A stretch of DNA of 64,000 bases from Acetobacteraceae bacterium (GCA_027482245.1 JAIXWG010000045.1:62001-126000); one strand, 5' to 3'; counted from the stretch's first letter, positions 44,473 through 53,983 are shown. The notes: generated from the letters alone by a model not told the origin. Program-made: numbers and translations.

Positions 44473-45509
44473 GCGCGGCCGTGGCGCGCGGTGATGGCCA
44501 GGATGTCGTCGAACATGGCGCGGCCGTTGCGGCCGCGGCGGTTCATCTCCCCGATCCAGGCGTCATAGGCGGGGGCCACGGCTGCCTGCCAGCGGGCCTT
44601 CTCCTGCGGCCCGATGGCGATGATCTCGTTCCCCGCGGCGATGGTGGCATCGACGGCCGGCTTGGTCTGGCTGTCCCAGATCGCGCCGCGGTTGGCGGCC
44701 AGCGCCGGGCCGGAATTCGCATCGATCACGGCCTTGAGTTCCGGCGGCAGCCGGTTGTAGCTGCGGCCATTCATCAGCGTCAGGATCATGCCCTGGAACA
44801 GGCCGACGCCTGGCGGCTCGCTGTGGAACTTCGCGACCTCGTAGAGGCGGAAGGGCTGGGTGATCGCCCAGTTGATCAGGAAGCCGTCCACCTGGTTCCG
44901 CGCCGTCGCCTCATAGACGCCGCCAAGCGGGATGCCGACGGGCGTCGCGCCGAGCGCCGTCACGGCTTCGCCAATGAAGCGGCCGGCGACGCGCAGCTTG
45001 AGGCCGCGGAAATCCTCCAGCGTCCGGATGGGCTTGCGGGATGTGTGGATCAGCGCGCGGTCCGTGGAGTGGACGGCGATGATCTTGATGCCCCGGTATT
45101 CAGTATCCGCGAGGTGCTTGGCGATGAACTCCATCGCCGCCGGGCTTTCGGTGGCGCTGAGGCCCGTGTTGAGGAAGGGAAGCTCCAGCCCCTCGGTCCC
45201 CATGAAGCGGCCGGGCGTGAAGCCGGGGACCGTCCAGATGATGTCGACGACGCCGTCTTCCAACTGCTGCACCAGGTCGCGCGGCTGGCCGCCGAGCTGC
45301 ATGGCGGGGAAGACGTCGATCTTGATGCGGCCGTTCGACTCCCGCGCGACCTTCTCCGCCCATGGATCGAGATGGATCGTGTGGTCGAGTGCCGTGGGCG
45401 ACGAGAAGGAATGCAGCCGGAAGGTGAACTGCGCGGCCTGTGCCTGCAGGGTCGCTGGCGCCGCCAGGCCGATGCCGAGGCTGGCTCCCAGCAGGTCACG
45501 TCGCTTCAT
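44469..45509 (-). CDS. TRAP transporter substrate-binding protein (DctP)
   Basis: A 346-residue periplasmic receptor with signal MKRRDLLGASLGIGLAAPAT. The substrate-carboxylate-binding Arg is expected in LKLRVAGRFIGEAVTALGA (about residues 170-190), and PLGGVYEATARNQVDGFL follows. Relatives bind dicarboxylates, keto acids or lactate-type compounds; the ligand is not assignable. It leads the operon; about 245 bp upstream separates it from a divergent flavoprotein. Confidence 0.92.
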   Translation of the reverse strand: MKRRDLLGASLGIGLAAPATLQAQAAQFTFRLHSFSSPTALDHTIHLDPWAEKVARESNGRIKIDVFPAMQLGGQPRDLVQQLEDGVVDIIWTVPGFTPGRFMGTEGLELPFLNTGLSATESPAAMEFIAKHLADTEYRGIKIIAVHSTDRALIHTSRKPIRTLEDFRGLKLRVAGRFIGEAVTALGATPVGIPLGGVYEATARNQVDGFLINWAITQPFRLYEVAKFHSEPPGVGLFQGMILTLMNGRSYNRLPPELKAVIDANSGPALAANRGAIWDSQTKPAVDATIAAGNEIIAIGPQEKARWQAAVAPAYDAWIGEMNRRGRNGRAMFDDILAITARHGRA

Positions 45510-45754
45510 CGGTGGCTCCCCGGCCCATGGCTGTGCGCGGAGCGTGGCAAGAAGCGGGTGCGCATGGCAAGCGCCGAAGCAGGGTGTGCATCGCGCCTCC
45601 GCACCGGTTTGCGTCCCGCTTCGGCACGCCCTGCGCGTATACGCCGCAAACGCGACCCGGCCTCGGCAGAACCAGGCCTACCGACGATCTGGCGCCGACT
45701 GGCGCCGGCGTGGAATCCTCCTATCTCGAAGACGCCCCTGCCGGAGACATCGCC

Positions 45755-47188
45755 TTGCCCGCACCCCGCACGCTGGCCGAGTTGGAAGCCGATGTGCAGC
45801 GCGACCTGGACCTGATCGCGCATCCCCGCATGCCGTGGCTGCAGCCGAAGACCTGCGGCGGCCAACCGGTGCTGGATGTGCTGGTCGTGGGCGGCGGGCA
45901 ATGCGGCGTCGTCACCGCCTTCGCGCTGATGCGCGACAAGGTGCGCAACCTGCTCGTCATCGACCGCGCGGAGGAAGGGCGGGAAGGCCCCTGGCTGACC
46001 TATGCCCGCATGCACAATCTCCGCTCCTGGAAGGACCAGAGCGGCCCCGATCTCGGCGTACCCTCCCTCACCTACCAGGCCTGGCACGAGGCGCGCTTCG
46101 GCCGCGCCTCCTGGGATGCGCTCCGCTACATCCCGAAGGAGCAGTGGAACGACTACCTGCTGTGGCTGCGGCGCGTCACCGGCGTGCCGGTGCGAAACGG
46201 CGTGGAAGCCGGCCGCATCACGCCCGCGCGCACCGATGACGGCCTGCCCTGCCTGCGCGTCGAGACCAGCGCCGGGCCGATGCTCGCCCGCAAGGTCGTG
46301 CTGGCAACGGGGCAGGAGGATGCGGGCTTCTGGTGGATGCCGGAATTCGTCGCGGCGCTGCCCGCGGCTCTCCGCGCGCATGCCGCCGATCCGATCGACT
46401 TCGCGGCACTGCGCGGCAAGGTCGTCGCCGTGCTCGGCGCCGGCGCCTCCGCCTTCGACAATGCGGCGATGGCGCTGGAGGCCGGCGCGGCCGCCGTCCA
46501 CCTCTTCTGCCGGCGCGCGGAGCCGATGGTGGTGCAGCCCTATCGCTGGCTGACCTTCGCCGGCTTCATGCGCCACCTGCATGAGATGCCGGATGAGTGG
46601 CGCTGGCGCTTCATGAGCTACGTGCTCGGGCTGCGAGAGGGCTTCCCGCCGGATACCTATGCCCGCGTGAACCGCTTCCCGAACTTCACCCTGCATGTCG
46701 GCCGGCCCTGGACCGATGCGCGGGTCGGGGTGGATGGGCGGGCGGTGGTGGCGACGGCGCGCGGCGAGGTCGCCGCGGATTTCCTCATCTGCGGCACGGG
46801 CGTGAAGATGGATCCGGCGCGCGTGCCGACCCTCGCCGGCTTTGCCGATGCCATCGCGCGCTGGCAGGATCGCTACACGCCGCCGGCGGAGGAGGCGAAT
46901 GTGCGCCTCGGCGAATTCCCGTACCTCGCGCCCGACTACAGCTTCATCGAACGCACACCCGGGCAGGCGCCCTGGATCCGGGACATCCACCTCTTCGGCA
47001 TCGGCACGACCATGTCCTTCGGCCCCGCCGGCGCCTCGATCAACGCCATGGGCATGGCGGTGCCGCGGGTTGCGGCCGGCGTCACGCGAGGGCTGTTCGA
47101 GACGGATCTGCCCGCCTTCTACGCCTTGCTCCGCGCCTATGACGTGAAGCAGGTGGAGCTGGACCCGACGCGGCTTGCCGCCGAATAG
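45755..47188 (+). CDS. FAD/NAD(P)-dependent monooxygenase-like oxidoreductase
   Basis: A 477-residue flavoprotein with two Rossmann motifs: VLVVGGGQCGVVTAF (about residue 45) and VVAVLGAGASAFDNAAM (about 226). The arrangement is that of flavin-containing monooxygenases and related urate- or lysine-hydroxylase-like enzymes, but no substrate signature is clear. Start choice: TTG 45755 has GGAGA 8 bases upstream and begins right at conserved sequence; GTG 45710 is in frame but lacks a ribosome-binding site. Its TAG abuts the TAG of the convergent MmgE/PrpD gene. Confidence 0.75.
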   Translation: MPAPRTLAELEADVQRDLDLIAHPRMPWLQPKTCGGQPVLDVLVVGGGQCGVVTAFALMRDKVRNLLVIDRAEEGREGPWLTYARMHNLRSWKDQSGPDLGVPSLTYQAWHEARFGRASWDALRYIPKEQWNDYLLWLRRVTGVPVRNGVEAGRITPARTDDGLPCLRVETSAGPMLARKVVLATGQEDAGFWWMPEFVAALPAALRAHAADPIDFAALRGKVVAVLGAGASAFDNAAMALEAGAAAVHLFCRRAEPMVVQPYRWLTFAGFMRHLHEMPDEWRWRFMSYVLGLREGFPPDTYARVNRFPNFTLHVGRPWTDARVGVDGRAVVATARGEVAADFLICGTGVKMDPARVPTLAGFADAIARWQDRYTPPAEEANVRLGEFPYLAPDYSFIERTPGQAPWIRDIHLFGIGTTMSFGPAGASINAMGMAVPRVAAGVTRGLFETDLPAFYALLRAYDVKQVELDPTRLAAE

Positions 47189-48547
47189 CTACGGCACCAG
47201 CACATCGACGAGCGAAGCCGCGTCGCCGCCGGTGGCGAGGCCATGGATCGCGGTGAGCGCGCGTTCCACGCCGGCCGCATCCAGCACATGGCTGGCGCAG
47301 TCGCGGAACTTGGCGTCATGCTCGGCCGCGCTCATCGGGTTCTCGCGTGACCCGCGGCGTTCCGTGCGCGTCTCCGTCAGCGTCTTGCCGTCCGCCAGCC
47401 GCAGCGTCACGCGCGTGGGCGGCGGCGGCGCGTCCTCGGGCTCCGGCACGCCGCGCATGGTGATGCGGGGCATCAGCCCGCGGATCGCGTCGCGGTGGAT
47501 GGCATCGCCCTCGAAATCGGCCAGGGTCAGCGTTCCCTGCGCGGCGGCGGCGGCCAGGCAGTATTCCATGCTGAAGCGCGCTTCCATTCCCGTCGTGGGG
47601 CGCGGATGCATGAGGTTGCGGGACAGCACCAGCGGCAGGTCGGTCTCGATCGCCGTGATGCTGCCGGGGTCGAACCCTTCCCGCTCCCGCAAGGCCAGCA
47701 GCGCGTCCAGTGACAGATGCGTCGCGGCGCAGGTCGGGTAGGCCTTGTAGCTGATGCCGATGCTCTCGATCGCCAGCGCCTCGTTCTCCCCAGGCGGCAG
47801 CATGGCACCCTCCGGCGCCGGGCGCCCGGCGTAGAGGTCGACGAAGCGCCAGCGGCCGTCCAGCGCCTCCGCCGCGCCACCGGCACCGGCTTCCGCCAGC
47901 GTGGCGGCCAGGATGCCGTCCTTGGCGGCGAAGCCGGCATGCATGGACTTGGCCTCCGCGCCCAGCTGCATCCGCGTGCCGGCGGCCATGCTGACGCCGA
48001 GGCTGAGCGCGTCCCGCGCCTGCGTCGCATCCAGGCGCATCAGCCGCGCGCAGGCGGCGGCCGCGCCGATGGCGCCGATGGTGGAGGTGGCGTGCCAGCC
48101 CAGCGCGTAGTGGCGCGGATTCACGCCGCGTCCCACGCAGGCCATCACCTCCAGCCCCACCACCAGCGCGTCGAGCAAATCCGGGCCGCTCGCGCCGCGC
48201 TCCTCGCCGAGCGCCAGGATGGCGGGCACCAGCACCGCGGTGGCGTGGCCACTGAGGGGGGCGAAGGTGTCGTCGTAATCCAGCACATGCGCCGCCGCGC
48301 CATTCACCAGCGCGGCCCAGGGCGCGGCCAGGCCATCGCCGCGGCCGATCACACGGGCGGGGCCGCTGCCCCAGCGGGAGACGGCGGCGAGGACCTTGCG
48401 CGGCACGGGCTCGGCCGCCCCGGCCAGGATCACGCCGATCGCATCGCGCATGCCCTCCACCGCCAGCGGCGCGGTGCGGGCGATGCGGTCGCGTGGCACG
48501 GCCGCAATCCACTCAGCGATGCGTTGCGTGGTGCTGGCCTGGTCCAT
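47189..48547 (-). CDS. MmgE/PrpD-family protein
   Basis: A 452-residue member of the MmgE/PrpD family (2-methylcitrate dehydratase, cis-aconitate decarboxylase and relatives). Typical segments are ALVNGAAAHVLDYDDTFAPLSGHATAVLVPA (split, about residues 83-113), GWHATSTIGAIGAAAA and SISYKAYPTCAATHLSLDA-like ISYKAYPTCAATHLSLDAL. I start at ATG 48547 with GGAGG upstream. The substrate is not predictable; many such genes sit next to uptake receptors for organic acids, as here. Confidence 0.85.
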   Translation of the reverse strand: MDQASTTQRIAEWIAAVPRDRIARTAPLAVEGMRDAIGVILAGAAEPVPRKVLAAVSRWGSGPARVIGRGDGLAAPWAALVNGAAAHVLDYDDTFAPLSGHATAVLVPAILALGEERGASGPDLLDALVVGLEVMACVGRGVNPRHYALGWHATSTIGAIGAAAACARLMRLDATQARDALSLGVSMAAGTRMQLGAEAKSMHAGFAAKDGILAATLAEAGAGGAAEALDGRWRFVDLYAGRPAPEGAMLPPGENEALAIESIGISYKAYPTCAATHLSLDALLALREREGFDPGSITAIETDLPLVLSRNLMHPRPTTGMEARFSMEYCLAAAAAQGTLTLADFEGDAIHRDAIRGLMPRITMRGVPEPEDAPPPPTRVTLRLADGKTLTETRTERRGSRENPMSAAEHDAKFRDCASHVLDAAGVERALTAIHGLATGGDAASLVDVLVP

Positions 48548-48667
48548 GGGTTGCCTCCGCGATGCGCCAAGGTGGCGCCTGCTTTGCGAAGACGGCAAGG
48601 GGTCCGTGGCTTCCCGTGACCGTCGATTGCGTGCCAGCATCCCCACGACAAGGAAGGGGAAGTCTCC

Positions 48668-50074
48668 ATGGCAGGGACGCGGGCGGGTGCGATCGCACGG
48701 GCGGAACGCTGCTTTGACGAGGGGACATATCTGGAGCACCTCCGCGCGCTGGTCGCCGTGCCCACGGAAAGCCAGTTGCCGGACAGCGAGCCAGCGCTGC
48801 GCCGCTACTGCGAGCAGACGCTACCCGCGCTGATGCGCGACATGGCGTTCGAGCAGACGGTGCTGGACAATCCGAAGAAAGGTCGCGGCCCCGTCTTCGT
48901 CGCCACGCGCATCGAGGATTCGTCGCTGCCGACGGTGCTCGTCTACGGCCATGGCGACGTGGTGCGTGGCCTTAAGGGCCAGTGGTCCGACGGCCTGGAT
49001 CCGTGGGAGGTCACGGTCCGCGGGGACAAGTGGTACGGCCGCGGGACCGTCGACAACAAGGGCCAGCATCTTATCGCGATCGAGGCTCTGCGCGCGGTGA
49101 TGGCGGAGCGCGGCGGCCGGCTCGGCTTCAACGCCAAGGTGCTGGTGGAGACCGGCGAGGAGCAGGGATCGCCCGGCCTGCGCGGGCTGCTGCAGGCGGA
49201 GAAGGAAAGGCTGGCGGCCGATGTCTTCATCGGCCTCGACGGGCCGCGGCAGACCACCTTCATGCCGGAGATGAAGCTCGGCGCCCGCGGCGGCGTGGCC
49301 TTCGACCTGGTGGTGCGGCTGCGCGACCATGCGCATCATTCCGGCCATTGGGGTGGCGTGCTGACGGACCCCGGCTTCGTGCTGGCGCATGCGCTGGCGA
49401 GCATCACGGACCGCCAGGGCCGCATTCTCGTCGAAGGCTGGACGCCCGCCGCCATCCCGCCCGCCGTCAAGCGCGCCATCGGCGAGCTGGTGTTCGAGGA
49501 CATCCCCGGCCTGCCGGAGGGCGACCCGAACTGGGGCGAACCTGGCCTGACGAAAGCCGAAAAGATCTTCGGCTGGACCAGCGTCATCGTGCTGGCGCAG
49601 ATCACCGGGCATCCCGATGCGCCCACCAATGCCGTGCAGGGCGTCGCCCGTGCGCGGCTGCAGGTGCGGCATTGCGCCGACGTGCCGGGCGACAGCATCG
49701 TGCCCGCGCTTCGGCGGCACCTCGATGCCAAGGGCTTCCCGGAGGTCGAGATCATCCAGGTGATGGAGCGCGACATGTTCGGCGCATCCCGCACCGATCC
49801 GGATGATCCGTGGGTTGCCATGGTCGCGGGATCGATGGCGCGGACGACGAATCGCGCGCCGAACATCGTGCCCAATTCCTCGGGCTCCAACCCCTCGGAC
49901 ATGTTCCTGGAGGAGCTGGGCACGCCGGTGATCTGGATTCCGAACAGTTATGCCGGCTGCAACCAGCACGGTCCGGACGAACACGCGCTGGCGCCGCTGC
50001 TGCGGGAGGGCCTCGGCCTGATGGCCGGCATCTGGTGGGATATCGGCGAGGGCCGCGTGCCCGCGCGCCGCTGA
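48668..50074 (+). CDS. M20-family metallohydrolase
   Basis: A 468-residue M20 peptidase/amidohydrolase. Metal and catalytic positions: VLVYGHGDVV (His, Asp, about 91-100), YGRGTVDNKGQ (Asp bridging, about 123-133), VETGEEQGSPG (catalytic Glu-Glu, about 161-171) and a C-terminal NQHGPDEH. A dimerisation domain follows the HAHHSGHWGG segment (about 220). The preceding AAGGAAGGGGA is a strong ribosome-binding site. It opens a run of hydrolase genes and is probably a dipeptidase or N-acyl amino-acid hydrolase. Confidence 0.88.
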   Translation: MAGTRAGAIARAERCFDEGTYLEHLRALVAVPTESQLPDSEPALRRYCEQTLPALMRDMAFEQTVLDNPKKGRGPVFVATRIEDSSLPTVLVYGHGDVVRGLKGQWSDGLDPWEVTVRGDKWYGRGTVDNKGQHLIAIEALRAVMAERGGRLGFNAKVLVETGEEQGSPGLRGLLQAEKERLAADVFIGLDGPRQTTFMPEMKLGARGGVAFDLVVRLRDHAHHSGHWGGVLTDPGFVLAHALASITDRQGRILVEGWTPAAIPPAVKRAIGELVFEDIPGLPEGDPNWGEPGLTKAEKIFGWTSVIVLAQITGHPDAPTNAVQGVARARLQVRHCADVPGDSIVPALRRHLDAKGFPEVEIIQVMERDMFGASRTDPDDPWVAMVAGSMARTTNRAPNIVPNSSGSNPSDMFLEELGTPVIWIPNSYAGCNQHGPDEHALAPLLREGLGLMAGIWWDIGEGRVPARR

Positions 50075-50090
50075 GGGAGGGAGAGCAACC

Positions 50091-51782
50091 ATGCCCGACG
50101 GAACGACGACGAGCTTCACCGATGCGGTGAGCGGCCCGGAGATGATGGCGAACCTTCGCCAGATCGCGCGCTGGGTGAAAAGCTCCGGCACGGCTGAGGA
50201 GCGGGAGGGCCTGGCCTTCATCGACCAGCGCATGAAGGATTACGGCTTCCGCACGGAGGTCATCCTGCATGACGCCTTCATCAGCCTGCCCGGCAAGGCC
50301 TCCGTGCTGGTGGATGGCGAGGCAGTGAAAGCGATCACGCAGAGCTTCTCCCAATCCTCGCCGCCCGGCGGTGTCTCCGGCGTGCCGATCTATATCGGGC
50401 ATGGGACGGAGGAGGATTTCGCGGGCCGGGACCTGGCCGGGAAGATCCTGCTGATGGAGGGCATGGCGACGCCGGCCACGGCGAAGCGTGCGACGGAAGC
50501 GGGCGCCATCGCGCATCTCCACATCAGCCATCACGAGCACATCCATGAGATGTGCATCTCCCCGGTCTGGGGGAGCCCGGGGCTCAGCACGCGGGACGGC
50601 ATGCCGCGCACCGTCGTGTGCAGCGTGGACAATGCCGATGGCGGCGCCATCCGCGATGCGTTGGCGGCGGGCAAGTCCCCCGTCGTGACGTTGCATGCGG
50701 AGGTCGATACCGGCTGGCGCAAGACGCCGATCCTGGTGGCGGAGATCGATGGCCCGGCGGGCGGCGAGGAGCCCTTCGTCCTGCTCTCCGGCCATCATGA
50801 CACCTGGTACTACGGCGTCATGGACAACGGCTCCGCCAATGCGGGGATGATGGAGGTGGCGCGGCTGTGCGCGGAACGGCGCGACCGGATGCGGCGGGGG
50901 CTTCGCGTCTGCTTCTGGTCCGGCCATTCGCATGGCCGCTATTCCAGCAGCGCCTGGTATGCCGATGCGATGTGGGACGAGCTCGATCGCCGCTGCGTCG
51001 CGCATGTGAACGTGGACAGCCTGGGTGGCGCCGGCGCGACGGTGCTGGCGAACACCGCGGCGATGGCGGAGCTGTGGCAGCTCGCCGCCTCTGCCGTGCA
51101 GGCCCACACCAACCAGACCTACAAGGGCAAGCGGAAGAACCGCAGCAGCGACGACAGCTTCGTGGCCATCGGCATCCCCTCCATGTTCGGCAGCATCAGC
51201 GAACAGCCGGCCAAGCATGCGCAGGCGCGCAACGCGCTCGGCTGGTGGTGGCACACGCCGCACGACACGATCGACAAGGTGGACGAGGCGAACCTGGTGC
51301 GCGACACGCGCGTGCTGGGCCAGGTCGTGTGGAACCTGGTGGCGAGCGAGGTAGTGCCGCTGGACCATGCGGCGACGGCTTCCTCCCTGCTTGCGGAACT
51401 GGCGCCGCTGGAAGGCAGGCTAGCAGGGCGCTTCCCGGTAGAGCCGCTGGTCGCGGCCGCGACCGCGCTGCGGGAGGAGGCCACGGCGCTGGCGGGGCGC
51501 CCCGCGAAGGATGCGGCCGCCGCCAATGCGGCGCTGATGCGCGCCTCCCGCGCCCTGGTGCCGGCGGACTACACGGCGGGCGACCGCTTCCTGCACCCGC
51601 ATGCGCTGCCGGTGCCGAACTGGCCGACCCTGCAGCCGATCCGCGACCTGGCGGCGACGACGCCCGGCACGGATGAGGAGCACTACGCCGCCGTCGATGC
51701 GCTGCGCGCCCGCAACCGCGTGGCCTATGCGCTGCGGGAAGCCCGCGCCGCCATCGCGGCCGCCGCCGCAGCGATGGGCTGA
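50091..51782 (+). CDS. M28-like peptidase-fold protein with altered active site
   Basis: A 563-residue protein without a signal peptide: a PA-like inserted domain (about residues 60-215), then an M28 fold. Zinc ligands are present as HHD (235-237), Asp245 (VMDNGSAN), Asp309 (VNVDSLGG) and His388 (WWWHTPHD). Where M28 peptidases carry the catalytic Glu-Glu, this protein has WSGHSHGRYSSS (276-287). It is therefore either an atypical enzyme or a pseudo-enzyme. It lies 17 bp after the M20 gene with GGGAGGGAGAG before its ATG. Confidence 0.8.
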   Translation: MPDGTTTSFTDAVSGPEMMANLRQIARWVKSSGTAEEREGLAFIDQRMKDYGFRTEVILHDAFISLPGKASVLVDGEAVKAITQSFSQSSPPGGVSGVPIYIGHGTEEDFAGRDLAGKILLMEGMATPATAKRATEAGAIAHLHISHHEHIHEMCISPVWGSPGLSTRDGMPRTVVCSVDNADGGAIRDALAAGKSPVVTLHAEVDTGWRKTPILVAEIDGPAGGEEPFVLLSGHHDTWYYGVMDNGSANAGMMEVARLCAERRDRMRRGLRVCFWSGHSHGRYSSSAWYADAMWDELDRRCVAHVNVDSLGGAGATVLANTAAMAELWQLAASAVQAHTNQTYKGKRKNRSSDDSFVAIGIPSMFGSISEQPAKHAQARNALGWWWHTPHDTIDKVDEANLVRDTRVLGQVVWNLVASEVVPLDHAATASSLLAELAPLEGRLAGRFPVEPLVAAATALREEATALAGRPAKDAAAANAALMRASRALVPADYTAGDRFLHPHALPVPNWPTLQPIRDLAATTPGTDEEHYAAVDALRARNRVAYALREARAAIAAAAAAMG

Positions 51783-51787
51783 TCGCG

Positions 51788-52546
51788 ATGCAGATCCGGT
51801 TCGATGGCCAGGTCGTGGCCGTCAGCGGCGGCGCCATGGGTTTTGGCCGCGCCATCTGCCGCCGCTTCGCCGATCTTGGCGCGCGCGTCTTCACCTGTGA
51901 CGTCAAGGCCGAGGGCCTGGCGGAGACGGCGGCGGGGCGGGACATCGCGACCGCCGTGGTGGACCTGTCCGACCGCGCCGCGGCCGCCGCCTGGATCAAG
52001 GGCGTGGAGGACGCCGCGGGCGGGCCGATCCGCGTGCTGGTCCACAATGCCGGCGGCGTGCTCGGCACGCGCTTCCATCCGGTGGAGGACGCCTCCGATG
52101 CCGACTGGGACAGGGTCTTCGCCGTCAACATCCATGCCGGCTTCGCGCTCGCCCGCGCCGCCGGGGCGGGGATGAAGGCGGCGGGGCGCGGGCGGATCGT
52201 CACCATCTCCTCCACCGCCGGCCTCCAGGCCTCCCGCACCGGGATCCAGGCCTACACGGCGGCGAAGCACGCGCTGGTCGGCCTCACCAAGCAACTCGCC
52301 GTCGAATTCGGGCCCTTCGGCATCACGGTGAACAGCGTGGCGCCCGGGCTGCAATACACGGGGCCGGAGGGCATGGCCGCCTGGCAAGCGCGGCCGGAGG
52401 CGGAGCGCCAGGCGATCCTGCGCACCATCGCGCTCAGGCGCCTCGGCGAGCCCGATGACATTGCCGATGGCGTGCTGTTCTTCGCCTCGGAGCATGCGAA
52501 ACTCATCACGGGCCATGTCCTGCCAGTGAATGGCGGGCGGATCTAG
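51788..52546 (+). CDS. Short-chain dehydrogenase/reductase
   Basis: A 252-residue classical SDR. The nucleotide-binding VSGGAMGFGRAICRRF (about residues 13-28) has Ser in place of the usual first Thr. The other landmarks are NAGGVLGTRF, the catalytic Ser of ISSTAGLQASRTG (about 140), and the YTAAKHA Tyr-Lys pair (about 157-161). It ends with the HVLPVNGGRI segment typical of this fold. It lies 6 bp downstream of the M28-like gene and 13 bp upstream of the second M20 gene. Substrate unknown. Confidence 0.9.
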   Translation: MQIRFDGQVVAVSGGAMGFGRAICRRFADLGARVFTCDVKAEGLAETAAGRDIATAVVDLSDRAAAAAWIKGVEDAAGGPIRVLVHNAGGVLGTRFHPVEDASDADWDRVFAVNIHAGFALARAAGAGMKAAGRGRIVTISSTAGLQASRTGIQAYTAAKHALVGLTKQLAVEFGPFGITVNSVAPGLQYTGPEGMAAWQARPEAERQAILRTIALRRLGEPDDIADGVLFFASEHAKLITGHVLPVNGGRI

Positions 52547-52558
52547 GGGATACGGGCG

Positions 52559-53983
52559 ATGCGCAACGATGAAGAGATCTGGCGCCACGTCGATGAACGC
52601 CGCGCCGAGTATGCCGCGCTCAGCGACCGCGTCTGGGGCATGCCGGAGCTCTGCTACAACGAGCATCGCAGCGTCGCCGAGCACATCGCGATGCTGGAGG
52701 CGGAGGGCTTCGCCATCACGAAGGACGTGGCCGGCATCCCGACGGCCGTGATGGGGGAGGCCGGCGAAGGCGGTCCCGTCATCGCCATCCTCGGCGAGTA
52801 CGACGCCCTGCCCGGCCTGTCCCAGGAAGCGGGCGTCGCGGAGCATCGGCCCATTCCCGGTGACGGCAACGGCCATGGCTGCGGCCACAACCTGCTGGGC
52901 TCGGCGAGCCTGCTCGCGGCTGCCGCCGTGAAGGACTACCTCAAGGCCAACAACCTGCCGGGCCGGGTCCGCTACTATGGCTGCCCCGCGGAGGAAGGCG
53001 GCGCGGCCAAGGGATTCATGGTGCGCGCCGGCGCCTTCGATGACGTGGACATCGCCATCTCCTGGCACCCCGCCGCCTTCTCCGGCGTCAACGAGCCTAT
53101 CAGCCTCGCCAATACCCGCACCGACTTCTCCTTCGTCGGCCGCGCGGCCCATGCGGCGTCTTCCCCGCATCTCGGACGCTCGGCACTGGATGCGATCGAG
53201 CTGATGAATGTCGGCGTGAACTACATGCGGGAGCACATGCCGTCCGACGCCCGCATCCACTATGCCTATCTCGACGCCGGCGGCATCGCGCCGAACGTCG
53301 TGCAGAGCCGCACCAAGGTCCGCTACCTCATCCGCGCGCGGAACCTCGATGAGCTGAACGGCCTGGTGAAGCGCGTGCGCAAGATCGCCGATGGCGCGGC
53401 GCTGATGACGGAGACGACCGTCTCCACCCAGGTCATTTCCGCCGTCTCCAACCTGCTCGGCAACTCGCCGCTCGAACAGCTGATGCACGACAATTTCGAG
53501 CGCCTGGGCCCGCCGCCCTTCACGGAGGCGGACAAGGAATTCGCCGCCGAGATCCAGAAGACTCTGCGGGATGAGGACATCCTCTCCGCCTATCGCCGCC
53601 AGGGCGTGGTGCCGGAGACGGGCAAGCCGCTCTGCGACGCCATCGTGCCGCTCGGCGCCAAGGGCGCGGGGATGAACGGCTCCACCGATGTCGGCGACGT
53701 CTCCTGGAAGGTGCCGACAGTGCAGGCGCGGGGCGCCACCTACGCCATCGGCACCCCCGGCCATTCCTGGCAGGTGGTGGCGCAAGGCAAGACGGATGCG
53801 GCGCATACCGGCATGGTCCATGTGGCCAAGGTGATGGCGGGCACGGCGGTGGATGCGATCCGCAACCCCGACCTCATCGCCAAGGCCAAGGCCGACCACA
53901 AGGCGCGCACCGGCGGCAAGCCCTATCAGAGCCCCCTGCCGCCGGACGCCAAGCCGGCGCTCGGGATGTCGCTGGCGGAATAG
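52559..53983 (+). CDS. M20-family amidohydrolase (AbgB-like)
   Basis: A 474-residue M20D-type amidohydrolase, most like p-aminobenzoyl-glutamate hydrolase subunit B. Motifs: ILGEYDALPGLSQEAGV (about residues 78-94), GNGHGCGHNLLGSASL (metal Cys/His, about 103-118), YYGCPAEEGGAAKGFM (catalytic Glu, about 139-154), and a C-terminal GTPGHSWQVVAQGKT. It would cleave an acyl or aromatic amide from an amino acid. It closes a four-gene operon; a 9-bp hairpin lies 36 bp after its stop. Confidence 0.88.
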   Translation: MRNDEEIWRHVDERRAEYAALSDRVWGMPELCYNEHRSVAEHIAMLEAEGFAITKDVAGIPTAVMGEAGEGGPVIAILGEYDALPGLSQEAGVAEHRPIPGDGNGHGCGHNLLGSASLLAAAAVKDYLKANNLPGRVRYYGCPAEEGGAAKGFMVRAGAFDDVDIAISWHPAAFSGVNEPISLANTRTDFSFVGRAAHAASSPHLGRSALDAIELMNVGVNYMREHMPSDARIHYAYLDAGGIAPNVVQSRTKVRYLIRARNLDELNGLVKRVRKIADGAALMTETTVSTQVISAVSNLLGNSPLEQLMHDNFERLGPPPFTEADKEFAAEIQKTLRDEDILSAYRRQGVVPETGKPLCDAIVPLGAKGAGMNGSTDVGDVSWKVPTVQARGATYAIGTPGHSWQVVAQGKTDAAHTGMVHVAKVMAGTAVDAIRNPDLIAKAKADHKARTGGKPYQSPLPPDAKPALGMSLAE

